From Micrococcales bacterium (lineage in GTDB: Bacteria > Actinomycetota > Actinomycetes > Actinomycetales > Cellulomonadaceae): a stretch of 64,000 bases of DNA. The DNA is taken from assembly GCA_009777345.1 (NCBI GenBank), contig WRMB01000004.1, forward strand, positions 30,073 to 94,072, read 5' to 3'. Numbering within the stretch: the first letter of the stretch is position 1; each line of letters begins with the position of its first letter. This document shows, in pieces, positions 9,184 through 16,216 of the stretch. The notes under the pieces are model-generated. The model was given only the letters and a program-made list of their open reading frames with translations, ran no database searches and was not told the DNA's origin. Both the position numbers and the translations under genes were made by a program.

Positions 9184-10996
9184 CGGATTTCTCCTTCGTT
9201 TCTTCCGGTTCGTCCAACTTTTCGTCTGCCGGTTCGCCCACCCTGTCTCCAGCGTCGACGGTGGTATCTACGGCGCTGTCATCAGTGTCTTTGGTGCCTG
9301 CGGCACCTCTGGCTCTGCCAGCCGTGTCTTTCGTGCTGCCAGCTGCACCCTTGGTGCCGACGCCCACCTTTCGGTCGAGCGGCGGACCGTGCTGCGCGGC
9401 CGAGTCCATCCGTTGGGCCACGGCTTCGACAGTGGCCCGGAAGCGCCGGGCCCAGGCCGTGTCGCTCTTGTCGGTCGAAGCGAACCGGATCCGGCTCGTC
9501 TGGGCATCCCAGGTCACCCACAGGCGACGGTGGCGGCAGGCGAAGACGACGATCAGGCCGAGCACCAGCAGCACCGATCCCACCCACATCAGCGGTTCTC
9601 CCGGGTCCTGCCGCGCCTGGATGACCGGGTACTGCTGCTGCCCGTTGAAGGTGAACGCGTAGTCGCCGAAGACCCACTCTTCGCCGGTGTCGAGCACTAC
9701 CGAGGCCAACGGCTCGCTCGTCCCGTCCTGGCGTACCTCAAGCAGGGCCTGGCCGCCCCGGCCGCTGCTGTCGGCCGGCGCCACCTTCGACTGCGAGACC
9801 GTCTCCCTCTTCCAGAGCTCACCTCCAGAGGTGAAGACCTCTACCGGGTCGAAGCTACCGGGCGGCACCACCGCCACCAAGAGACTCACAGCCTGGGCCT
9901 CGTCCAACCCGTACACGGCGTAGGTCAGGTCGTAGCCGTCAGGGTGGCCCTCGTACGACGTTGGGGAGTTCCACCACAACCGCCTGAAGTCGGAGAACAG
10001 TACGCCGTCCGGCTCGGCCTTCGCGACGAGACCTTCGTGGGCTGTCTCTGACGGCTTGACCGTGAAGTTGACACCCCGCAGCCAGGCGTACTGGTAGAAG
10101 CTCACCGGTGAGGAGAACAGAGAGCCGCCAACTCGGAGCGGTGCGTTGACCCGCGCAGTGCCTTCGGCGACCTGCCTGCCGTTCTTCGTCACCACCAGCT
10201 GCGACACGTAGTCCTTCCCGCTGACGGGGGAGGTGTACTCCATGTCGTACGACGTCGCCGCCACGGCGAACTTCGTCCCTTCGACCGCGACCGGCTCACC
10301 GGTGGTGGGTACGGTCAGGCGCTCCTCGAGTCCACCGTTCATGCTGACCACGACCGCAGCGATGATGACGACGAAGCTGAGGTGCGATACTGCGGCACCC
10401 ATCCCGCCCCAGGCGAACCGGTCCGCGTAGACCGCCTTGGGGTGGTCCGGGTCGGTCATCACCCGGTACCGCTGCTTGGACAGCTCCTCACGCACCTGGG
10501 ACATGACCTCGACATTCCCACCGTCCACAGGGACGGAGGCGCGGTAGCGGGCGGCGTCATAGGCCCGTGCGGGCACGACGAGCCTGGGGTTACGCCAGTT
10601 CTTCCACAGCAGCGGCAGCCGGTGCGCCGTGCAGGCCAGGATGCTGGCCGCCAACAGCCCCGACACGATGATGAACAGCAGCGACCGGTATATGTCGAAC
10701 ATTCCGAGGCCGTCGAGCAGCGGCGTCAGCGCACCGAACACTCCCATACCGTCGCCGCCACGCCGCAGGTCGATGAACTGCTGGTACCGCTGGGGGTCCG
10801 CCTTGACCTCCGCAGGCAGCTGGGGCACTACCGTGCCGATGAAGACCAGTACAGCCATCGCGATGATGACGATCAGCCCGACGGTCTTGGAGTAGAAGAA
10901 ACGGTAGACCCAGCGGAAGAGCTCCCAGCCGGAGACCCGCTCCGGTTCGGGCGGGTCAGGCGCCGTGGCCTTCGGGGTAGTGATGTCGACAGCCAT
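9176..10996 (-). CDS. resB: Cytochrome c biogenesis protein ResB
   Basis: 606 residues with a good ribosome-binding site (GAAAGGA) before the ATG. Three TM helices occur in the first 240 residues (VGLIVIIAMAVLVFIGTVV; SLLFIIVSGLLAASILACTAH; AVSHLSFVVIIAAVVVSM), then a large outward domain, then a last TM (WVGSVLLVLGLIVVFACR). This is the ResB/Ccs1 layout. It pairs with CcsB to ligate heme. The C-terminal 110 residues after the last TM are low-complexity, rich in Lys, Asp, Gly and Thr. This tail is longer than needed for the family and is probably cytoplasmic and disordered. The gene is coupled to ccsB. Confidence 0.95.
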   Translation of the reverse strand: MAVDITTPKATAPDPPEPERVSGWELFRWVYRFFYSKTVGLIVIIAMAVLVFIGTVVPQLPAEVKADPQRYQQFIDLRRGGDGMGVFGALTPLLDGLGMFDIYRSLLFIIVSGLLAASILACTAHRLPLLWKNWRNPRLVVPARAYDAARYRASVPVDGGNVEVMSQVREELSKQRYRVMTDPDHPKAVYADRFAWGGMGAAVSHLSFVVIIAAVVVSMNGGLEERLTVPTTGEPVAVEGTKFAVAATSYDMEYTSPVSGKDYVSQLVVTKNGRQVAEGTARVNAPLRVGGSLFSSPVSFYQYAWLRGVNFTVKPSETAHEGLVAKAEPDGVLFSDFRRLWWNSPTSYEGHPDGYDLTYAVYGLDEAQAVSLLVAVVPPGSFDPVEVFTSGGELWKRETVSQSKVAPADSSGRGGQALLEVRQDGTSEPLASVVLDTGEEWVFGDYAFTFNGQQQYPVIQARQDPGEPLMWVGSVLLVLGLIVVFACRHRRLWVTWDAQTSRIRFASTDKSDTAWARRFRATVEAVAQRMDSAAQHGPPLDRKVGVGTKGAAGSTKDTAGRARGAAGTKDTDDSAVDTTVDAGDRVGEPADEKLDEPEETKEKSDD

Positions 10997-11006
10997 TGTC
11001 GTCCTT

Positions 11007-11711
11007 TCAGACTGGGGTCGGCAGACGGCCTGCCAACCATCCTGTCAAGTCAGCGATGATCAGGAACCCGATCACCATGAGAAGCACCCCGGTGGTGGTC
11101 TCCACCTCGCGCCGGTGCACCATGAACCAACGCAGCCGACCGGCCAGCCCGCTGGCCCCGGCGCAGATCGCGACGAAGGGCAGCCCCAGCCCCAGGGAGA
11201 ACACGACCATGAGGCCGAGCCCGGCCCAGGCCGACTCCCCGGTCGCGGCCAGGGTCATCACCGCTCCGAGCATCGGCCCGACGCAGGGCGTCCACCCCGC
11301 GCCGAAAGCCAGCCCGAGCAGCAACGACCGCTTGACCGATGGTGGCCGGGACATATCGTCGGTGTAGTCCACCCGTAGGGTGCGGTCCAGGAAGGGCAGC
11401 CGCAGCAGGCCGACGAAGTTGAGGCCGAGCACGATCAGCACCGACCCGCCGATCACCCGCAGCAGGCCCTGACGGTCGTCGATCACGTGACCGATCAGCC
11501 CGATCAGCCCGTACAGGGCGATGAACACCGTCGCGAACGCGGCGACGAACACCGAGGCCTGGGTGACGGCCGCACCTCGACCGCGAAAAGTCTCGGCAGT
11601 GCCGGACACATAGCCCACGAATACCGGCACCACCGGCAGGAAGCACGGAGAGGCAAAGGTCACGACCCCGGCCAGCAGCACCAGCGGGATCGTCACCACC
11701 TGCTCGGTCAT
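11007..11711 (-). CDS. ccdA: CcdA-type cytochrome c biogenesis transmembrane protein
   Basis: 234 residues, six predicted TM helices. Two conserved elements are FASPCFLPVVPVF in TM1 and GAGWTPCVGPMLG in TM4; each has the Cys-Pro pair that shuttles reductant across the membrane. CcdA takes electrons from thioredoxin inside and passes them to the TlpA/ResA protein outside. It overlaps the upstream TPR gene by ATGA and ends 10 bases before resB. Confidence 0.95.
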   Translation of the reverse strand: MTEQVVTIPLVLLAGVVTFASPCFLPVVPVFVGYVSGTAETFRGRGAAVTQASVFVAAFATVFIALYGLIGLIGHVIDDRQGLLRVIGGSVLIVLGLNFVGLLRLPFLDRTLRVDYTDDMSRPPSVKRSLLLGLAFGAGWTPCVGPMLGAVMTLAATGESAWAGLGLMVVFSLGLGLPFVAICAGASGLAGRLRWFMVHRREVETTTGVLLMVIGFLIIADLTGWLAGRLPTPV

Positions 11712-12454
11712 GGCGACTCACCATCAGCCGGTTCCGTCCGCTCGCTCAGCATGTCGAGAAGACTCTGGGCGTCCTGGCCTGGCTTGGAGTCGGGATCCAG
11801 CTCTACGGCCTTGGTCAGCACCCGCTGCGCTTCGGCAGTGTTCGGCGGGCTCTGCGCGATGTGGCACATCCCGGTCATGAGCCAGCCTTCCTGACGGTCG
11901 GGCGCCAGCCCTGTGGCGGTCGTCAGATGCTGGAAAGCATCGGCCGGATTGCCGGACATGCACAGCAGGCGACCCAGCTCTACGTGAACCTCGTAGTTCT
12001 CCGGGTCGTTCGCCAGCTGTGCCTCAAGCGCGTCGATATCGGACACGACCTGATTCATGTCGATCCCGGCCACCGGGTCGATCCCTGTCTGGGCGCTCTT
12101 GTCGTCGTCCGCCAGCAGCACAGCGCCGAGTATCGCCCCGGCGACGACTCCGATGACGATCGCCAAGAGGAACCACCGCCCGGTACCCGCTGGGGCTGGC
12201 ACCTTGGCACCAGACCGACGTCGCCGCCGCGCGAAGATATCGTCGTCCGGCGGGTCGATCTCGAAGTCGGAGTCGTCATCGTCTGGCGCGGCAAGAGTGC
12301 CCCGCTCTGAGACCGGTGCGGTCTCAGGCGGGGCACCTTCCGCCTTGCGCGCACTGCGCCGGGCCTTGCTGGCCCGGCGCAGGCGCTGTGTGACGATGTC
12401 GTCGTCCTCCTCCGAATCGAGCTCGAAGAGCTCTTCTTCAGGGGAGTCGGACAC
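11708..12454 (-). CDS. Membrane-anchored TPR protein of the nrf/maturation cluster (NrfG/CcmI-like)
   Basis: 248 residues from a GTG 4 bases after the nrfA1 stop. There is an acidic/basic cytoplasmic N-terminus of about 90 residues, one TM helix (WFLLAIVIGVVAGAILGAVLL, about 92-112), then a tetratricopeptide domain (YEVHVELGRLLCMSGNPADA, and GWLMTGMCHIA, AQRVLTKAVELDPDSKPG). TPR proteins such as NrfG and the CcmI C-terminal domain hold apocytochrome tails for heme ligation. The position between nrfA1 and ccdA suggests an apo-NrfA chaperone; this is inference from location and fold. Confidence 0.75.
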   Translation of the reverse strand: MSDSPEEELFELDSEEDDDIVTQRLRRASKARRSARKAEGAPPETAPVSERGTLAAPDDDDSDFEIDPPDDDIFARRRRRSGAKVPAPAGTGRWFLLAIVIGVVAGAILGAVLLADDDKSAQTGIDPVAGIDMNQVVSDIDALEAQLANDPENYEVHVELGRLLCMSGNPADAFQHLTTATGLAPDRQEGWLMTGMCHIAQSPPNTAEAQRVLTKAVELDPDSKPGQDAQSLLDMLSERTEPADGESP

Positions 12455-12458
12455 TTCG

Positions 12459-14123
12459 CTAGCCCTCCGTCGCCTCGTCGTGGTGAGAGGACCTGTCAGC
12501 GTTCAGGTCCTTGAGCGGGACGAGCCGGTCGGCCGGTACCCCGAGCAGGGCCAGCTGGCCGTTGCGCGCGGCGTCCAGGGACTGGTTGAGGATCCGCTGG
12601 AAGTAGTCCGGCGCGTGGAACCCGTACGAGTTCTCGGAGTACGCGTAGTCCACGTAGAAGTTCGCGAAGTTCGCGTACTGCTGCGCCAGAGCGATCCGGT
12701 CGGGGTCGACCCCGTCGTCCTGAGCCGCCTTGAGGGAGTTGATCAGGCCGAACTCACCGGCGACCGCGTCCATGACCCGGTTACGGGAGTCGGTGAACGT
12801 GCTCTGGATGGAGGTCACCCGGTTCTGGAGTGCTTCGGTCGAACCAGGGTGGCACGTCCCGCACGAGGCGTTGATGGAGTCGGGGCTGGCCATCGGGGAG
12901 GCAACCTGGTGGTTGGACACCTTCTGCCCACCTTCACGGACGTAGTACATGTGGCAGTCCGCGCAGGTCACACCGTTCGCGGCGTGCACGCTCTGGTCCC
13001 AGGCCTCGTACTCGGGGTGCTGGGCCTTGACGACGCTCGCACCCGAGATCCCGCTCTTGAAGTCGGTGAAGCCAGTGGTGACCGTACCGTCAGCCCCGGT
13101 GATCTCGACGTTCTGGTAGTAGGTCCAGGCGCCGTTGATGTCGGTGCCGTTGTGCCACGGGAAGGTCAGGGTCTTCTCGGGGCCCTTGAAGTAGTACTCG
13201 ACGTGGCACTGGGCGCAGACCAGGGCACGCAGCTCCTGGTTGGTCGCGTCCTTGTTGACGTCGTAGCTCTGGTCACCCTTCAGGTCCTTCATGGCCTGGA
13301 CGAGCGCCGGACGGGTGATCCGCAGCTTCATGGTCTCCGGGTCGTGGCAGTCGATGCACGAGACGGCAGTCAGGTGATCGCTCTCGATGGTGTTCGCCAG
13401 CTCGGTGTACGGCATCACGTTCATCGCAGCCCAACCGGCCTCGTTGAGACCCGTACCATCAGACGTTCCCGCCAGCTGGTCGACGATCGGCGGGAGCGAG
13501 GCGTGGCAGTTCGAGCACGCACCAGGCTGCGGGGCGGGACCATCAGCCAGCGCGAGCACACGCAGCGTCTGCTGCTGGTCGATGAGACCGTACTCGTGGC
13601 CGCGCAGGTGGCGGTAGTCCTTGGCGAAGGCGTACCCGTTCCACAGGGTCTTCAGCCGTGGGTCCTCGACCAGCTTCGACGGAGTGACCAGGCTCGACAG
13701 GTTGGAGTTGGCTGGAGTGGTGTCCCCGTACTTGCCGGGCAGGGTTGACCGCGCATCATCGTACGTCACCGGATCCGGCGCCGGGGCGTCGGGGGCAACC
13801 GCTGGCAGCGTGGTGCGCTCCTCCTCCGAGATCGGCTGCCAGGCCGGGACGTGAGCGTCCGACGTGAGCTGGGCCGTCGCCCGGAAGGCGTCGTACTGGA
13901 CGGGGAAGTTCTTGCCCCACTCCGACGCGGCGTACGAGCTGCCGTCGAGAGCGACGACGCGGTCGTACGTGCCCACGTAGGCATTGGACTTGTTGTCGCT
14001 GATGCTGCCGATGAGGAACGCCAGGCCAGCGGTGACGACGGCCGCCACAGCGGCCACGGCGACAAACGGCCAGATACGTCTCTTCGGGACGGTCGGGTCG
14101 GGTGCCTTGTCGGTCTCGCTCAT
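12459..14123 (-). CDS. nrfA: Ammonia-forming cytochrome c nitrite reductase, first copy
   Basis: 554 residues, ATG preceded by AAGGAGAT. A signal anchor spans 17-39. Heme motifs: CSNCH (203-207), CIDCH (256-260), CAQCH (303-307), CADCH (387-391), CGTCH (421-425). VEYYF and QHPEYE (His 369) give the catalytic Tyr and His. As in the second copy, the first heme is CxxCH, not CxxCK. It follows nrfH by 15 bases, so this is probably the main NrfA partner of NrfH. Compared with the downstream copy it has an extra segment around 128-146 (PGKYGDTTPANS), a longer C-terminal tail, and the same first residues (MSETDxAP), showing common origin by duplication. Confidence 0.95.
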   Translation of the reverse strand: MSETDKAPDPTVPKRRIWPFVAVAAVAAVVTAGLAFLIGSISDNKSNAYVGTYDRVVALDGSSYAASEWGKNFPVQYDAFRATAQLTSDAHVPAWQPISEEERTTLPAVAPDAPAPDPVTYDDARSTLPGKYGDTTPANSNLSSLVTPSKLVEDPRLKTLWNGYAFAKDYRHLRGHEYGLIDQQQTLRVLALADGPAPQPGACSNCHASLPPIVDQLAGTSDGTGLNEAGWAAMNVMPYTELANTIESDHLTAVSCIDCHDPETMKLRITRPALVQAMKDLKGDQSYDVNKDATNQELRALVCAQCHVEYYFKGPEKTLTFPWHNGTDINGAWTYYQNVEITGADGTVTTGFTDFKSGISGASVVKAQHPEYEAWDQSVHAANGVTCADCHMYYVREGGQKVSNHQVASPMASPDSINASCGTCHPGSTEALQNRVTSIQSTFTDSRNRVMDAVAGEFGLINSLKAAQDDGVDPDRIALAQQYANFANFYVDYAYSENSYGFHAPDYFQRILNQSLDAARNGQLALLGVPADRLVPLKDLNADRSSHHDEATEG

Positions 14124-14138
14124 CGCGATCTCCTTACT

Positions 14139-14621
14139 CTAGTCGTCGTGGCCGACGCCGGCGTGGCACCGGGCGCACGAGATCGTGTCGCCGGTGATGG
14201 GATCAGTGTTCATCTGTGAGGTGACGGCAGCGTGGCACGACAGGCATGCCCCGTTGACGACCTCCAGGGAACGGTCGCGGATCTCGATGTTCGCCGGATA
14301 GTTACCGGTGGTGAACGCCGTGGTGTGCAAGTACCCGTCCTCCGCCTTGACCAGGTACTTCTCGATCACGCTGCCGTGCGGCAGGTGACAGTCGGTGCAC
14401 TTCGCCACCTCTGAGTGGGAACCCTTCTGCCACGCTTCGTACTGCGGTTGCATCACGTGGCAGTTGACACACGTCTGTGGGTCGGTGCCCAGATAGGACG
14501 GTGCCTCGGAGTAGGCGACCGTGAAGCCACCCAGTCCGACTGCCGTCCCGACCAGCGCGGCTGCGACCACAGCCGCAACCCGTCGTGGGGTCCATCTGCG
14601 CGAACCTGGCTGCTCTGCCAT
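14139..14621 (-). CDS. nrfH: Cytochrome c nitrite reductase small subunit (tetraheme quinol dehydrogenase)
   Basis: 160 residues from an ATG with GTGAGG just upstream; a GTG three codons earlier (14630) is less well placed. One TM helix near 14-36, then four heme motifs: CVNCH (51-55), CTDCH (75-79), CLSCH (126-130), CARCH (149-153). This is the NapC/NirT family. It oxidises membrane quinol and passes electrons to NrfA on the outer face. First gene of the nrf cluster. Confidence 0.95.
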   Translation of the reverse strand: MAEQPGSRRWTPRRVAAVVAAALVGTAVGLGGFTVAYSEAPSYLGTDPQTCVNCHVMQPQYEAWQKGSHSEVAKCTDCHLPHGSVIEKYLVKAEDGYLHTTAFTTGNYPANIEIRDRSLEVVNGACLSCHAAVTSQMNTDPITGDTISCARCHAGVGHDD

Positions 14622-14901
14622 CGTCCTCACCTTGCTGGGCTGCGGCTTGTTTTTACAACTCAGACACTAGTGAACCTCTGCGGGCTCACCAAGGCCTTTG
14701 GTCCTATATGACGGGCTCTACCAGCCACACCTCCCTGGTATGCCTCTGACCTGCACGGACGCCTCTGCAGCCGACGATCTGACGAGGTGTCCTCGATGGT
14801 TTCTGACGCCTTGTGCCAATGTTGCTCCGAGGCTGGCCCGACAAGCCCGCACGGGGGTAGAACGGGAGTAGACACGAATCCGTCGGGCGGCCCGCGACGG
14901 C
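14622..14901 (-). promoter_or_regulatory. Presumed nrf operon promoter region
   Basis: About 280 bases lie between the nrfH start and the 3' end of the next gene upstream. No open frame is convincing. On the minus strand an AT-rich stretch (GAGTTGTAAAAACAAG, around 14645-14662) lies 20-40 bases before nrfH, with CACTAGTG (14663-14670 region) beside it. This is the only place to drive nrfH onwards. I cannot assign a specific regulator site. Confidence 0.35.
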
Positions 14902-15792
14902 TCAGCGCTGGACGGTCCGGTCGGGCGCGAAGAGCATCCGGGTGAGCAGGAGCATCGTCACGACGACCGCGACGACCCCTGGCAGCAGCGCCCACCACCA
15001 GCCGATGGTGAAGCCGACGACGGCGGCCGCCGCGAGCGCGGCGACCCAGGCGGCCCCGGTGTAGATACCGAACCGGGCCGCGGCGGCCGGGTCGGTCTCG
15101 AAACGGTTGCCGATCTCGTCGAACGGGTCCGCGTAGGCCAGCATCCACGGTTTCGTGCGGTTGGTCTGCGTCGCGCCGAGGCCCGCGAGCACACCGATAC
15201 CGGTGACTGCCAGCAGCCCGCCGAGGGCGATCCACAGCCACATCGGCTCGTCCGTCCGGCACAGCGCGACCAGGCCGCCGCCGAGCAGCACCAGGCCGGT
15301 GCCGGCGCCGTAGCCGGTCGCCCTGCCGCGTGGCATGCCGTAGTGCCCCGTCGTCTCGCGCAGCAGCGAGTCCGTGGTGACGAAGCCGATGAGGACGGCG
15401 AACACGGCAACGAGACCGCGAGCCAGGTACGGGCCGCCGGAGGTGATGTCCAGCGCGGCGAGGACGGCGACGGCCAGCACGGCGGTCGCCACGATCGGCA
15501 CGACCGTGGCCCGGGCGACGAAGGCCGCCGAGGGACGGACCCTGGGCGGGCAGGGCCGACGCCCGGGCGTCGCGTCCTGGGCGGTGTCGGTGACGAGCCC
15601 AGAGATGTCCCCCAGCTCGTCGAACGCCTGGCGGGCCGCGTCGGACGCGTCGAGGCCGTCCGACTCGAGCTCGGCTACCCGCGCCATGAGGTTCGCCCGC
15701 AGCTCCTCCTTGAGGTCCTGAGTGGCCTCGGAGGGCGTCGCGGCGGCGAATGCCTCGTCGAGGAGACGGTGGATGCTGATGTTGCTGGTCAT
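14902..15792 (-). CDS. PadR-partnered membrane protein with N-terminal HAAS-like domain
   Basis: 296 residues. The first 65 form a short helical domain with the pattern LKEELRANLMARVAELESDG...DAARQAFDELGDI, typical of HAAS/permease-prefix domains that accompany PadR regulators. About six TM helices follow in three hairpins. The start overlaps the padR stop by ATGA. In such pairs the small HAAS domain is thought to interact with the PadR-regulated system. Substrate and role are unknown. Confidence 0.7.
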   Translation of the reverse strand: MTSNISIHRLLDEAFAAATPSEATQDLKEELRANLMARVAELESDGLDASDAARQAFDELGDISGLVTDTAQDATPGRRPCPPRVRPSAAFVARATVVPIVATAVLAVAVLAALDITSGGPYLARGLVAVFAVLIGFVTTDSLLRETTGHYGMPRGRATGYGAGTGLVLLGGGLVALCRTDEPMWLWIALGGLLAVTGIGVLAGLGATQTNRTKPWMLAYADPFDEIGNRFETDPAAAARFGIYTGAAWVAALAAAAVVGFTIGWWWALLPGVVAVVVTMLLLTRMLFAPDRTVQR

Positions 15793-16145
15793 GGTCGTTC
15801 CTCGGTCTTCAGGAGATTGTCGACGATGTCACGGGTGGTGCACCACGCGACGACGTTGCGCCGGAACACGGCCCGGCCGGCGTCGGTGACGCGGTAGTAC
15901 TTGCGGCGTCCGCCCTGGGTCTCGTCGCCCCAGTAGGACTCGACGAGACCGTCTTTCTCCAGACGGCGGTACGTCGCGTAGAGCGTGGCTTCTTTGATCT
16001 CGTGGGCTCCCCCGGTCGCGTCCCGGATCGCCTTGAAGATCTCGAAGCCGTAACGGTCTGCCCGCTGCAGCACGCTGAGCACGATGGTGTCGGTGTGACC
16101 GCGGAGCAGGTCGGACGCCAGCGGGTCCGGCTTGGCTTCTGTCAT
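15789..16145 (-). CDS. PadR-family transcriptional regulator
   Basis: 118 residues. A winged helix (TDTIVLSVLQRADRYGFEIFKAI, then ATLYATYRRLEKDGLVESYWG, then GGRRKYYRVTDAGRAVF) matches PadR-N (PF03551), with a short C-terminal helix for dimerisation. It binds DNA and probably represses its own two-gene operon through the inverted repeat just upstream. Confidence 0.92.
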   Translation of the reverse strand: MTEAKPDPLASDLLRGHTDTIVLSVLQRADRYGFEIFKAIRDATGGAHEIKEATLYATYRRLEKDGLVESYWGDETQGGRRKYYRVTDAGRAVFRRNVVAWCTTRDIVDNLLKTEERP

Positions 16146-16147
16146 GC

Positions 16148-16174
16148 CAGGTACTATATCAGATCAAGTACCTG
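16148..16174. promoter_or_regulatory. Probable PadR operator
   Basis: A perfect inverted repeat, CAGGTACT-N11-AGTACCTG, lies 2-29 bases upstream of the padR start. Its centre is AT-rich (ATATCAGATCA) in a GC-rich region, so the operator may overlap the -10 element. Inverted repeats containing GTACT/AGTAC are common among PadR-family sites. Confidence 0.65.
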
Positions 16175-16216
16175 TCGTGGCAAGACTTTCGGACGATCAC
16201 GAGGACCGGGCCGCTG

